DNA of 64,000 nucleotides from Brevibacterium sp. ZH18 (GCF_022748595.1 NZ_JALDSX010000004.1:62001-126000); one strand, 5' to 3'; positions 25,066-33,993 are shown, numbered from the stretch's first letter. Notes: generated by a model not told the origin, from the sequence alone. A program made the numbers and translations.

Positions 25066-26529
25066 TCAGGACTCCCCGGGGTTGTCGCGGGTTGTGGACC
25101 TGTTCTTCATGTGGTCGTAGGCATCCAGGGCTGCCTGCCGTGATTGCCTGAGATCGACGAGGGGAGGCGGAGCTGCCTCCGGTGTGTAGGGGAGCCAGTC
25201 GTCGATGTAGGCGTCGTCGGGGTCGAAGCGTTCGCGTTGTCGCTCCGGGTTGAAGACTCGGAAATACGGCGCGGCATCGGCACCGCTTCCGGCGACCCAC
25301 TGCCATGAGACCGGGTTGTTGGCTTCATCGGCGTCGACGAGGGTGTCCCAGAACCACTGTTCTCCAAACCACCAATGCTGGAGGAGATTCTTGGTCAGGA
25401 AGCTTGCCGTGACCATGCGGACCCGGTTGTGCATCCACCCGGTCTGCCACAGCTGTGCCATTCCCGCATCGATGAGCGGATACCCGGTGGTCCCCGCTCT
25501 CCAGTGGGTGAGAGCATCGTCATCATCTTCGTAGGGAAAGTTGTGGAACTCGGGTCTGATCGGCGCAGAATCGATCTGGGGATAGTGGTAGGTCAGGTGC
25601 CAGGAGAACTCTCGCCAGTAGAGCTGACGGATCCATGCCGCGCGGTCGTCCTGGGTAAGCGAACTTGTCGTCCGAGCGGCATGGAGCAGCTGTCTCGGGG
25701 ACAGTTCTCCGTGCCGCAGCCTGGGCGAGAGCTGCGAGGTGCTCGCCGCGTCAGAGGGCACATCCTTGCTGGTGGTGTAGCCGTCGATGCTCGCGGACAG
25801 GTCATCGAGCTGGTCTTCAGCGGCGCGCAGGCCCGGCGACCAGTGGCGGGCGATGGTGTCCTGCCACCAGCGGGGGCCTGAGGCTGCGGCGGCTTCACCC
25901 GCTCCTGTCTCTGTGCCGTCGAGAAGTCCCAGCGCGTCGAGTTCCATCACCGCCGGGCACTCATGCGCTCTGCTGAGCAGTGTCTGGCTCAGCCGTGATT
26001 GTGCCTGCGGCTTCGGCAGCACGTCACCGACATCGCGTCCGGCAACGGCCTTCCAGAACGGAGTGAAGACCTTGTAGTGGTCACTGCTCTGCGGGGCAGC
26101 CGTCCACGGTTCGACGAGGAGGGCTCCGGTGTGGGAATGGACCGTGAAGCCCTGATCGTTGAGCACGGTCTTGATCTGGCCGTCGAGAGCACGGGAAGCG
26201 GATGCGTAGCGGCGCGTCCAGCGAACAGCGGTGACGCCGAGGCTGCTGGCCAGCTGCACAATGATCGCTTCCGCCCGGCCTGCGGCGAAGAGCAGAGGAA
26301 TGCCGAGGTCGGAGAGCTCCTCGTGGAGCACGGTCAACGATTCGTGTGCCCACCACCGACATGCCCCGCCCAAGGGCCTGGGCCCCAGACCCTCCTCGTC
26401 GCGGGTCTCACGGATCCAGACGGCGATGACACATCCATCGGCACGCGCCGCGGTGAGGGCCTCATGGTCGGCCACGCGCAGATCGTCACGAAACCACACC
26501 AGAGTGAGGTCCTCACCGCTTGTGCTCAT
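25066..26529 (-). CDS. phr: Deoxyribodipyrimidine photo-lyase (cryptochrome/photolyase family)
   Basis: 487 residues from ATG 26529, which overlaps the tspO stop as TGATG; an upstream ATG lies inside tspO. The N-terminal antenna domain begins LVWFRDDLRVADHEAL. The C-terminal FAD domain has RQLYWREFSWHL, GTTGYPLIDAGMAQLWQTGW, HNRVRMVTASFLTKNLLQHW and WVAGSGADAAPYFRVFNP, the standard class I photolyase pattern including the Trp chain. It repairs UV-induced pyrimidine dimers with blue light. Coupling to tspO and crtU puts light repair in the same operon region as the photoprotective carotenoids. Confidence 0.93.
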   Translation of the reverse strand: MSTSGEDLTLVWFRDDLRVADHEALTAARADGCVIAVWIRETRDEEGLGPRPLGGACRWWAHESLTVLHEELSDLGIPLLFAAGRAEAIIVQLASSLGVTAVRWTRRYASASRALDGQIKTVLNDQGFTVHSHTGALLVEPWTAAPQSSDHYKVFTPFWKAVAGRDVGDVLPKPQAQSRLSQTLLSRAHECPAVMELDALGLLDGTETGAGEAAAASGPRWWQDTIARHWSPGLRAAEDQLDDLSASIDGYTTSKDVPSDAASTSQLSPRLRHGELSPRQLLHAARTTSSLTQDDRAAWIRQLYWREFSWHLTYHYPQIDSAPIRPEFHNFPYEDDDDALTHWRAGTTGYPLIDAGMAQLWQTGWMHNRVRMVTASFLTKNLLQHWWFGEQWFWDTLVDADEANNPVSWQWVAGSGADAAPYFRVFNPERQRERFDPDDAYIDDWLPYTPEAAPPPLVDLRQSRQAALDAYDHMKNRSTTRDNPGES

Positions 26530-27047
26530 CAGCGACCTGCTGTCCGGGTGCAACTCAGAGATTGAGGCATCTCATCGGGATTGAGTCTGAGGATCTCTCC
26601 ATTGAGAACAGTTGCGAACCCCACCCAGGCCGCATAGGGGGTGAGCATGAGCGCTGCAGTCTTGTCGACGGCAGCCGCCTTCCTCAGCAGCCTCAGCGTC
26701 GAGGCCTCTAGGATCAGGGAGTCGACCAGCGACGCATCCGGGCGACGGGCGGAGAAGAACAGCCAGCTCCATGCGACATTGACCGCCATGTTCGCGCCCA
26801 ACTCGCCCAGGTAGGCGCGGCGGTCCCGGCTGTTGGGCAGGCGCGTGAGCACCCGTCCGGAGGCGACTGCCGTCAACGTGTACAGGGTCGACCATGCGGG
26901 TCCGAAGACCCAGCCCGGGGGCTGCCACGCCGGTGTGGTGACACTTTTGTACCAGTCGGAGTCGACTTTCGTCCCGAATGCCCCGATTCCTGCTGCTGCA
27001 GCGCACATGGCGGCCGGAAGGAGATAGCGTTTCCACGGAGCTTTCAT
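26529..27047 (-). CDS. tspO: TspO/MBR family membrane protein
   Basis: 172 residues from ATG 27047, with GAGAGGAAC upstream; a longer frame overlaps noncoding sequence. Five hydrophobic helices are present. Family signatures are YKSVTTPAWQPPGWVFGPAWSTLY and ANMAVNVAWSWLFFSARRP. TspO proteins bind tetrapyrroles and, in Rhodobacter, affect photopigment gene expression and oxidative stress. Between crtU and the photolyase it fits a light/oxygen stress role. An extended C-terminus (about residues 150-172) is polar. Confidence 0.92.
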   Translation of the reverse strand: MKAPWKRYLLPAAMCAAAAGIGAFGTKVDSDWYKSVTTPAWQPPGWVFGPAWSTLYTLTAVASGRVLTRLPNSRDRRAYLGELGANMAVNVAWSWLFFSARRPDASLVDSLILEASTLRLLRKAAAVDKTAALMLTPYAAWVGFATVLNGEILRLNPDEMPQSLSCTRTAGR

Positions 27048-27093
27048 GAGTTCCTCTCGATGATTCGCAGTGATGGACTTCGACGGGACTTGG

Positions 27094-28647
27094 TCATCGA
27101 CGACTCCTGATGCGCCCGAGCACTCCACGCCGAAGCAGGCCTCGGGTCGGTGGCGACCACAGGTCCGTCCCCTCGACCCTCCAGGTAGAGAGCAGGTGGT
27201 TGGCGGCCAGATAACCAGTCGTGGCGGCACGTTCCATCAAGGCCACAGGGGTATTGCAGCGCACAGAGTCTCCGGCGACCACCAGCCCGGGGATCGGGGT
27301 GGACGGCTCGGGCCTGTCCTCCCACGGGCGGGTGTCAGTAAGACCGCAGTCCGCTTCGATGAGCAGCTCCTGGGCAACGATGGTCAGGGCTGCGGTTTCG
27401 GGGTAGACGTGATGCAGATCCGACAGAAGCCGCGCAACGATGTCCGCCCTACCGCGCTCGGTATCGTATGAATCGCCTTCAAGGGCATAAGCGTGGAGTT
27501 CGAGGACCGAACCGTGGTGGGATTCGGACCACGCTCTGGCTCCGGCCTCGAAGCGCTCAAGTACGGACACGTTGTCGAGGAGGTCGTACCCGCTTGTCCC
27601 CAGGAAGGCCGGTCGGTGGTCGGCCACGGGCGTGCCGAGCCACAGTCGCAGCACTGCGAACGCGGGAGCGTTGGTCTGTGAGCCGATCGTCTCCATCCAC
27701 CGTTGGGCCGCGGGTGCGCTGTCCACGAGCGAGTCATGGCTTGCGCTGAGCAGATCGCGGGCAGCGGCAGGATCGACTGCGAGCACGACGGCATCACTTT
27801 CCAGGTTCGCCTCTCCGGTCGTGGTCGTCCATCCGGACTCGGTGGGATCGATCGAGGTCACGGTCGTCCCCGTCTCGATCGTGACCCCCAGTGACTCGAG
27901 GTAGCCGCCCAACGGTGCCCATAGAGCTGTGTCGTAGTCATCGACGGGGACGTCGAAGAGCAGCCCTTCCGCTGAACCGGTGAAGTAGGTGTGGAACATG
28001 GCCACGAGCTCACCCGCAGAGAACTCTGTCGGGTCGGCGAAGAAGGAGCGGGCGAAGACTTCGAGCGCCAGATGGCGGGCTTCGTCGGGAAAGCGCAACC
28101 GGTCGAGGAAGTCGGCGGCAGATTCGCCGTCATAGTAGCTGTACGTTGCGGGGAACTCGACGTCGATGAGTTCGACTGCGGCAGCGATATCGACGTCGCG
28201 GAGTCCTCTGATCGGGAAGGTGGGGCTCTGCCAGACGAAACCGAGGAGATTGAACGGCGGGGTGCGGGGAATTGAGGCGAACGTGTCCATCGAGCCTCGG
28301 CGATGGATGAGCGGGTAGTCGTCGACGGGCCGCAGGCATTCACCTTCGGGATCTGCGCGGCTGAGCAGGTCGCGCAGGTTGTAGTACTGCCGGAAGAAGG
28401 CGTGGAATCCTCGGCTCATGGTCCGTTCGTCGTCGACCGGCCAGGCGCCCACTCGGCCGCCGAGGTAGTCGTTCTTCTCGATGACCGTGACCTCGGCGCC
28501 GTGTTCGGCCAAGATCGCGGCTGCAGCCAGTCCGGCGATGCCGGCGCCGATGATGGTGACCCGTTTGGGTCGAAGCAGTCGCGGCCGTCCCTGCGGGCCC
28601 TGGATTCTCTCGGCGAAGCGATCTCTGGGCCGGCGTCTCTGTGTCAT
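27094..28647 (-). CDS. crtU: Carotene desaturase/methyltransferase (CrtU) forming aromatic end groups
   Basis: 517 residues from ATG 28647, overlapping the crtYd stop as ATGA. The FAD motif VTIIGAGIAGLAAAAILAEHG lies near residue 30, followed by VTVIEKNDYLGGRVGAWPV. MSRGFHAFFRQYYNLRDLL is characteristic of CrtU-like desaturases. The C-terminus has PGLVVAGDSVRCNTPVALMERAA. It converts beta-ionone rings to aromatic phi-rings with a methyl shift, giving isorenieratene from beta-carotene. It ends the biosynthetic part of the operon. Confidence 0.92.
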   Translation of the reverse strand: MTQRRRPRDRFAERIQGPQGRPRLLRPKRVTIIGAGIAGLAAAAILAEHGAEVTVIEKNDYLGGRVGAWPVDDERTMSRGFHAFFRQYYNLRDLLSRADPEGECLRPVDDYPLIHRRGSMDTFASIPRTPPFNLLGFVWQSPTFPIRGLRDVDIAAAVELIDVEFPATYSYYDGESAADFLDRLRFPDEARHLALEVFARSFFADPTEFSAGELVAMFHTYFTGSAEGLLFDVPVDDYDTALWAPLGGYLESLGVTIETGTTVTSIDPTESGWTTTTGEANLESDAVVLAVDPAAARDLLSASHDSLVDSAPAAQRWMETIGSQTNAPAFAVLRLWLGTPVADHRPAFLGTSGYDLLDNVSVLERFEAGARAWSESHHGSVLELHAYALEGDSYDTERGRADIVARLLSDLHHVYPETAALTIVAQELLIEADCGLTDTRPWEDRPEPSTPIPGLVVAGDSVRCNTPVALMERAATTGYLAANHLLSTWRVEGTDLWSPPTRGLLRRGVLGRIRSRR

Positions 28648-28967
28648 TGGGTGTCCTTGCGCGATCGGTTGAGTTGCCACTGCCACAGCATGAGCACAGA
28701 TGTGATCATGGCGAACCCGAAACCGAAGTCTTCGATCGGGATGTCCCAGGGGAAACGCACGTTCAGGAACTGCGACGGGTTGTACCTGACGATGGGATCA
28801 CTGAGTTTGGTCAGCCACCCATCGACCAGGCACTGGAAGGCCAGACAGATGGCCAGCGCTGCCCAGTACTGGCCTCGTCGGAAGATCCCGCTGCGGAAGA
28901 CGAAGATCTCAAGACCGATGACGATGACGATGCCGACCACCGTCATGACAGTATATTCAGGCAACAT
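28644..28967 (-). CDS. crtYd: Lycopene cyclase, second subunit (CrtYd)
   Basis: 107 residues from ATG 28967; the start overlaps the end of crtYc by 11 bp. Three hydrophobic helices, with RFPWDIPIEDFGFGFAMI carrying the PxE-D motif of the heterodimeric cyclase domain. With CrtYc it forms the membrane-bound lycopene beta-cyclase found in actinobacteria. The longer open frame upstream is in crtYc antiparallel frame space and is not used. Confidence 0.93.
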   Translation of the reverse strand: MLPEYTVMTVVGIVIVIGLEIFVFRSGIFRRGQYWAALAICLAFQCLVDGWLTKLSDPIVRYNPSQFLNVRFPWDIPIEDFGFGFAMITSVLMLWQWQLNRSRKDTQ

Positions 28968-29334
28968 CGCCTCCGTCCTTCCGGCTCCCGGACTTTCTGC
29001 CAGCCCTGGTTCCGGACTTCTTGGCCACGAATTTGAGTACAGTGCCGACCGCTTCGTAGCTGAGCAGGGCGCAGATCGGAATGACGATGAAGAAGACAAG
29101 CTCCTCCAGCGGCAGGTTGCCGATGTGGATGCCGGTGACGAACTGCTGGTTGTACGTCCAATGGTCTCGGTCAATTGCAATGATGTCCCAGAGGGAGAAG
29201 ACGAGGATGATCGGGATGAGAGATCCGATGAGGAGCTTTGGGCGACGGTAGACCCGGGCGGAGAACAGCAGTTCGAGAGGAAGCGTGATCAGCAGACAGG
29301 CGCCCATCAGCAGTAGGTATTCGAAGGCGCTCAT
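28957..29334 (-). CDS. crtYc: Lycopene cyclase, first subunit (CrtYc)
   Basis: 125 residues. Three hydrophobic helices are followed by a charged, Lys/Arg/Gly-rich tail of about 25 residues. IGNLPLEELVFFIVIPIC holds the PLEE motif that pairs with PIED in CrtYd. The start overlaps the P450 stop as ATGA and the stop overlaps crtYd. It cyclises lycopene to beta-carotene together with CrtYd. Confidence 0.93.
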   Translation of the reverse strand: MSAFEYLLLMGACLLITLPLELLFSARVYRRPKLLIGSLIPIILVFSLWDIIAIDRDHWTYNQQFVTGIHIGNLPLEELVFFIVIPICALLSYEAVGTVLKFVAKKSGTRAGRKSGSRKDGGDVA

Positions 29335-30560
29335 CTTGTCATTCTCGTCGTGACAGGGCGTGATCTCGTCATCAGACTCAGGTCCAAGCCACGCAGACGG
29401 TATCCTTCAATGACGTTGTCCCAGCTGATGGTGGGCTCCCGAAGGATGCGTGGGCGAGTAGCCAGGACCTTGTGCAGAAGGGCATCGGTTTCGTAGAGAG
29501 CCAATGGTTGACCCGGGCACGTGTGGGCTCCGTCGCTGAAGCTCAGCCCTGTCGCGGCGCTTCCCCGTCTCAGGTCGCGCCCAGGGATGACCGTCTCCGG
29601 GGCTGCCCCCATCGCCTGCGGGTCGGTGTTGGTCTGTCTCACGCACACATCGATCAGGTCGCCTTCGGGGATGGTGTAGGGGCAGCCGTTGTCTGAGACT
29701 TCAATATCGGCTTGAGCCCGACGGTAGAGGTGACCCACGACTGGGTCGAGGCGGATGATCTCTTCGAGGATCTCCAGGCGGGTGGGCTGCGAGGCTTCGG
29801 TGTAGCGACGGCCAAGCTCGTCGTTCGTCAGCAGATGCCAGCATGCCATGGTGATGAATTCGCGAGTGGTCACCATGCCGGCTGTGCCGTAGGTCACGCA
29901 TTCGACCAGGATGTCAGCGGTGCTGTAACCGGCGGACAGCAGATGCGAGAGCACGTCGTCGCGGCGTCGTGTTCGCCGGGTGCGAATCGCCGGGCGCACA
30001 TCGCTGATGTAGAACCGGCCGATGGGCACGAGGCCGTTGACGGCCGCCTGGATCCATTGGCGACGCGTTCGGCCCATCGCGGGGGCGGCGAGGTCGACAG
30101 GTGGCTGTCTGAAGAACCCGACGAGACGCTTGGCCATCGCGTCGATGGGGGAGTCCGTGAGGCCCACGATTTCGGCTGTGACTTCGACCGAATAGTTCAG
30201 AGCTGCCTCGTCGAGGCGCAGTCGACCGTTTGCGAGGGCGGAGTCGACGAGGGCTTGAGCACGCTTGTTGATGAAATCCCCGTACTTCGCAGACACTACG
30301 GCGGGGGCGAAGTAGCGGGCGACTTCTCTGCGCTGAACATCGTGATCGTCGCCGTCGGAGATCAGTATGGGGTGTTGCCGAAAGTACCCGCGCGGGATCT
30401 TTTCGGCGGTGAACCCTGCCTGAGTAGTCTGATGACGCGCACGCAGCACAGTTGTGGCGGCCTCGTAGGAGCGTATCCTCCACATGGTTCCGTCGTGGCC
30501 GACTCGGGGTTCGGTCTCATCACGTGTCCCCACCGCCTTTCGCATGCTCACCGAGTTCAT
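29331..30560 (-). CDS. Cytochrome P450, probable carotenoid ring hydroxylase
   Basis: 409 residues. The heme-binding loop LSFSDGAHTCPGQPLA (Cys ligand), the ExxR helix EEIIRLDP and an I-helix YGTAGMVTTRE are all present, so the enzyme should be active. It is locked by ATGA overlaps between crtE and crtYc. In B. linens-type clusters a P450 in this place is thought to hydroxylate the aromatic rings, giving 3,3'-dihydroxyisorenieratene. Assignment by position and family; the substrate is inferred. No dedicated ferredoxin gene is next to it. Confidence 0.88.
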   Translation of the reverse strand: MNSVSMRKAVGTRDETEPRVGHDGTMWRIRSYEAATTVLRARHQTTQAGFTAEKIPRGYFRQHPILISDGDDHDVQRREVARYFAPAVVSAKYGDFINKRAQALVDSALANGRLRLDEAALNYSVEVTAEIVGLTDSPIDAMAKRLVGFFRQPPVDLAAPAMGRTRRQWIQAAVNGLVPIGRFYISDVRPAIRTRRTRRRDDVLSHLLSAGYSTADILVECVTYGTAGMVTTREFITMACWHLLTNDELGRRYTEASQPTRLEILEEIIRLDPVVGHLYRRAQADIEVSDNGCPYTIPEGDLIDVCVRQTNTDPQAMGAAPETVIPGRDLRRGSAATGLSFSDGAHTCPGQPLALYETDALLHKVLATRPRILREPTISWDNVIEGYRLRGLDLSLMTRSRPVTTRMTR

Positions 30561-31621
30561 GCGGTGCGTGAGCTGGCGTCGGAGGTCAGTTGGATCAGCT
30601 GGTTGCTCAACGCTGGCGGGAGGGCCGCCTCGCCGATCAGTCGATACAGGTTCTCGCAGCGCTGGGTGATCATTGATTCGACGAACACGAGTGCTCCTGA
30701 TTCCTCGATGACTTTCCGCAGCCGATCTCCATCGGCGTTGCTCAGCATCCTATCCCCGAAGAGGGTGTGAACTTCTGGCCAGGACGGATCGGAACGAGCG
30801 AACGTGATCAAGAGGGTCTCCTTGCCCTCACGCAGGTCACTGACATTGGATTTCCCCGTCTCCCGTTCGTCACCGAAAAGTCCGAGGACATCGTCGCGCA
30901 GCTGGTAGATCACACCGATCTGCCGAGAGATGGTTGCCAAATCGTCGATGAGGCCACTGTCGGCACCTGCCAGCACGGCCGCGATGAGCAGCGGTGCTTG
31001 AAACGAATACACTGCGGTCTTCTGATCGACCATGGCCAGGACGTCTGGAGAGTTCGCCCCTTCGAGATGCAGGCTCAACCACACATCGGAGTGTTCACCG
31101 GCGGCACTCTCAACGACTGTGTCATCGAAGATGTCGAGGATGGCCCGTCGTTTGGTGTCCTCGATGTCGAGGCGGGCGAGGAGCGAATGGGAGAGGGTGA
31201 GGATGAGATCACCGCCAAGAATCGATGTTGCGATGCCCCACGCATTGGCATCGCGTCGCAGCGCGCCGCGCGACATGGCTTCGGACGCGAACTCCCCGGA
31301 GATCGTCGCTTCACCGCGACGGATCGTGTCATTGTCGATCACGTCATCGTGGATGACGAGGGCGATGTGCAGCAGCTGCATGGCACAGGCCGCGTCGACG
31401 GCGGCATGTTCGTCTCTGCCGCCCAGGGCCGCGTGCGCGTCGAGCAGCATTCGTGGCCGGATCAGCTTTCCGCCCGTGGCCATGTGTGTGAGAGAGTCCC
31501 AGAGCTGTCCGTATTGTGCAGAGACGGTGCGAGACCGCTTCCGTGCCTCCGCGAGCACTTGTGCGAGCCGGTCCTCGAACGAGAATGCGATGTCACCGAT
31601 GGGAGTGGCCGAGTCAGTCAT
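30557..31621 (-). CDS. crtE: Geranylgeranyl diphosphate synthase
   Basis: 354 residues from ATG 31621, which lies inside the last codons of idi (8-bp overlap). The longer frame runs through idi and is not used. First Asp-rich motif IHDDVIDND near residue 95, second YQLRDDVLG near residue 250, and GGKLIRPRM in the substrate-binding N-terminal part. It extends farnesyl or dimethylallyl diphosphate with IPP to the C20 precursor used by CrtB. Second gene of the crt operon. Confidence 0.93.
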   Translation of the reverse strand: MTDSATPIGDIAFSFEDRLAQVLAEARKRSRTVSAQYGQLWDSLTHMATGGKLIRPRMLLDAHAALGGRDEHAAVDAACAMQLLHIALVIHDDVIDNDTIRRGEATISGEFASEAMSRGALRRDANAWGIATSILGGDLILTLSHSLLARLDIEDTKRRAILDIFDDTVVESAAGEHSDVWLSLHLEGANSPDVLAMVDQKTAVYSFQAPLLIAAVLAGADSGLIDDLATISRQIGVIYQLRDDVLGLFGDERETGKSNVSDLREGKETLLITFARSDPSWPEVHTLFGDRMLSNADGDRLRKVIEESGALVFVESMITQRCENLYRLIGEAALPPALSNQLIQLTSDASSRTA

Positions 31622-32162
31622 CGTCTTCAGCTTCGACGATGTGTTCGGCAATGAGCGGCTGGAGCTCAGTGAAGTGTTCGACCAGCCAAGGGCTGAAAGC
31701 CCAGGGAGCCGCATCGATCGCCGACTTCAGTTCTGAAGAGCTCGTCCACTGAGCCTCAGCTACCTCGGCGGGGTTCGGTGTCAGTGACGATACGGCTCGG
31801 GCGATGAAGACAGGGCAGTGCTCGTTCTCTTCGATTCCCGAAGCATCACGGGCCACGTAGCTGAAATTGGGGATGGCGCAGGTGATGTGGTCGATGCTCA
31901 GACCGAGTTCGAACTCGGCGCGTCGGCTGACTGCGTCCTCAAGCGTTTCACCGGGGGCAGGGTGACCGCAGAAGGAATTCGTCCAGACTCCAGGCCATGT
32001 CCGCTTCTCGAGCGCGCGCCGTGTGACCAGGAGGCGCCCCTGTTCGTCGACGACGTGACACGAGAACGCCAAGTGTCGAGGAGTCGACTGACCGTGGACA
32101 TCGGCCTTGCTCTGAACGCCGACAGGATCACCCGCGTGGTCGACGAGAACAACCATTTCCAT
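31614..32162 (-). CDS. idi: Isopentenyl-diphosphate delta-isomerase, type I
   Basis: 182 residues of a Nudix-fold enzyme. Active-site segments are TNSFCGHPAPGET (catalytic Cys) and IEENEHCPVFIA (Glu pair for metal and proton transfer). It interconverts IPP and DMAPP, the feedstock for CrtE. It is the first gene of the minus-strand carotenoid operon, 60 bp from the divergent MarR gene. ATG 32162 is used; ATG 32156 would remove two residues. Confidence 0.93.
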   Translation of the reverse strand: MEMVVLVDHAGDPVGVQSKADVHGQSTPRHLAFSCHVVDEQGRLLVTRRALEKRTWPGVWTNSFCGHPAPGETLEDAVSRRAEFELGLSIDHITCAIPNFSYVARDASGIEENEHCPVFIARAVSSLTPNPAEVAEAQWTSSSELKSAIDAAPWAFSPWLVEHFTELQPLIAEHIVEAEDDD

Positions 32163-32201
32163 TGATGGGCACCACTTTCGTTAGCCAGGCGAGAGTTCAA
32201 T

Positions 32202-32235
32202 CTAGCATAGCAACGGTATGCTGTGTTCGTGTCAA
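32202..32235. promoter_or_regulatory. Divergent crt/marR promoter with inverted repeat over both -10 hexamers
   Basis: AGCATA (32204-32209) and TATGCT (32217-32222) are perfect inverted arms with a 7-bp spacer. Read leftwards, the first arm is a TATGCT -10 (with TGC before it) for idi. Read rightwards, the second arm is a TATGCT -10 placed 6 bp before GTG 32229, giving a leaderless marR message. TTGACA (complement of 32230-32235) lies upstream of the idi -10 at a long 20-bp spacing. A repressor on this repeat would block both promoters. Confidence 0.55.
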
Positions 32236-32879
32236 CCGTAGAGAGAGGAATCCGCCCGGATTCAGATCTGAACTATTTCTTGAACGAGCCGGAATTTTCC
32301 GATCGTTCTCACTTGTCGCAGGCCGAAATCAGTCAATGCAACTCCATCATGGAGGCTCTGCGCCGTTGGCGCGAAGCTGATCGGGCACTGTCTGAGGCAT
32401 CCAGGCGCTATATGCACCTCAACGACAGTGACATGCGCGCCATCCGGATGCTCATCCACGCTCAGAAGCAGGGGCGGGTCGTCACCCCGAAGGACATTGC
32501 CCGTGATGTCGGGATCTCCAGCGCGTCGACGACGAAGCTCATCGACCGTCTTGTCGCGGGTGGCCATCTGAGTCGCTCACCGCACGCCAAAGATCGGCGG
32601 ACGATATGCATCGAGGTGACGCCGGAGACGGCCCGAGCGGCACGGGAGACGATCGGCCGCCAGCACGCACGCCGCTTTGATGCCGCCGCAGCCATGAGTT
32701 CCGAAGAACGCGAGGTCGTCGTCCGATTCCTCTCAGCTCTGGTAGAAGCTGACCAACCGCAGGGCGACCTGGCTGTCCCAGGGCAGGTGTCGAATGGCGG
32801 TTCAGCCAGCAGGACTGAGGATCAACAACCTCGACGAGGATTCGGGGAATCAGAAACGTCCGCTGACTCGGAAGGGTGA
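32229..32879 (+). CDS. MarR-family regulator of the carotenoid operon (CrtR-like)
   Basis: 216 residues from GTG 32229, chosen because a -10 element ends 6 bp before it; GTG 32223 is the alternative. The winged helix is at about residues 60-140: VTPKDIARDVGISSASTTKL (recognition helix) and SPHAKDRRTICIEVT (wing). The last about 45 residues are a polar tail not needed for the fold. A divergent MarR regulator (CrtR) controls the crt operon of Corynebacterium glutamicum, so the same role is likely here, with an isoprenoid intermediate or light-linked signal as effector; the effector is inference. Confidence 0.88.
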   Translation: MSTVERGIRPDSDLNYFLNEPEFSDRSHLSQAEISQCNSIMEALRRWREADRALSEASRRYMHLNDSDMRAIRMLIHAQKQGRVVTPKDIARDVGISSASTTKLIDRLVAGGHLSRSPHAKDRRTICIEVTPETARAARETIGRQHARRFDAAAAMSSEEREVVVRFLSALVEADQPQGDLAVPGQVSNGGSASRTEDQQPRRGFGESETSADSEG

Positions 32880-32936
32880 TCTGCGTTGCCGTCGAGGTAA
32901 CCGTGCACTTCACGTATGTGAGGAGATGTGGTCACC

Positions 32937-33088
32937 GTGGTAGAACTCAGCAGTGCCGGAGTGCCGAAGAAGTCGGAGCTCCCGGCGACCTTGGGGCGCT
33001 CGGATGCCGAAGCCCTCGCCGGGGCCATCCGATGCACAGGCCACGGGCGGGAAGAACACCGCTCGCCCAACCGCAAGTGGGGTGGACG
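32937..33088 (+). pseudogene. Decayed second copy of chaB
   Basis: The sequence from about 32877 to 33088, including the region upstream of the start, matches 38249 to about 38590 closely. The reading frame starts VELSSAGVPKKSELPATL against PKLSSAGVPKKSELPATL in the intact chaB. Between the blocks GGCGACC (32984) and GGGCCATCCG (33022) 131 bp are missing compared with 38352-38521. This is not a multiple of three, so the frame shifts. The 3' part is lost at the ku end. Clearly a non-functional duplicate. Confidence 0.85.
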
Positions 33089-33105
33089 TCACTGCCTGCC
33101 CCGCG

Positions 33106-33993
33106 TTACCCGGTCTTCTTCTTCGCTGATTTCGACGACGACGATTTCTTGGCGCCGGACTTCTTCGCACCCGATTTGCTCGAGCTCTTCTTCGACGATT
33201 TCGACGATCGGGAGCTGTCGACGGACTTCCGCAGGGCCTCCATCAGGTCGATGACGTCGCCGCCGGGTTCCTCGTCCTCTTCTTCGTCAGGGAAGGCCTT
33301 CTCCAGGTCGAGGGTCTCTCCCTTGTCGATCTTCGCGTCGATGAGCTTGCGCAGTTCGTCCTGGTAGTCGTCGTTGAACTCCTCCGGGGTGAAGTCCTCC
33401 GAGTACGATTCGACGAGTTTGGCTGACATCTCCAGTTCCTTCTTGGAGATCTTCGCCTGTGAGTTCACACCTTTGAAGTCCACGTCTCGGATCTCGTCTG
33501 CCCAGCGCAATGTCTGGATCATGAGCACCTTTCCACACACGCGGAGGATCGCCAATCGTGTGCGGGTGCGCAGGGTGATCTTCACAATGGCCGTGCGGTC
33601 GGTGTCCTCTAGCGTCTGCCGCAGCAGCAGGTAGGCCTTCGGAGTCTTCGATGTCGGCTCGAGGAAGTACGACTTCTCCAACATGATGGGGTCGATCTGA
33701 TCGTTGGGCACGAATTGGAGGACCTCGAGATCGTCATTCTCTTCGGCCGGCAGAGCCTCGAAGTCGTCCTTCGTGAGAATCACCCGATTGTCCCCATCGT
33801 CATAGGCCTTGACCATGTCGTCATACTCGACGACCTTCCCGCATTCCTGACAACGATGCTGATTGCGGATGCGGCCGCCGTCCTTCTCATGCACTTGGTG
33901 CATGTTGACGTCGTGACTCTCGGTGGCCGAGTACAGCTTCACCGGCACGTTGACGAGACCAAACGCAATCGATCCAGTCCAAATGGCTCTCAT
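33106..33993 (-). CDS. ku: Ku-like DNA end-binding protein
   Basis: 295 residues from ATG 33993, with GGAGG immediately upstream; the first residues MRAIWTGSIAFGLVNVPVKL are the usual bacterial Ku start. The core bridge/beta-barrel includes HQVHEKDGGRIRNQHRC and PIMLEKSYFLEPT. The last about 35 residues are a Ser/Lys-rich tail (repeats of KSSSKSGAKK type), as in extended actinobacterial Ku, where such tails aid DNA threading or ligase recruitment. It forms a homodimer on DNA ends and recruits LigD. Divergent from ligD. Confidence 0.95.
   Translation of the reverse strand: MRAIWTGSIAFGLVNVPVKLYSATESHDVNMHQVHEKDGGRIRNQHRCQECGKVVEYDDMVKAYDDGDNRVILTKDDFEALPAEENDDLEVLQFVPNDQIDPIMLEKSYFLEPTSKTPKAYLLLRQTLEDTDRTAIVKITLRTRTRLAILRVCGKVLMIQTLRWADEIRDVDFKGVNSQAKISKKELEMSAKLVESYSEDFTPEEFNDDYQDELRKLIDAKIDKGETLDLEKAFPDEEEDEEPGGDVIDLMEALRKSVDSSRSSKSSKKSSSKSGAKKSGAKKSSSSKSAKKKTG

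Noticed and set aside
28303-29316. 337-codon plus-strand frame opposite crtU, crtYd and crtYc
   Set aside because: The opposite strand holds three overlapping, recognisable carotenoid genes.
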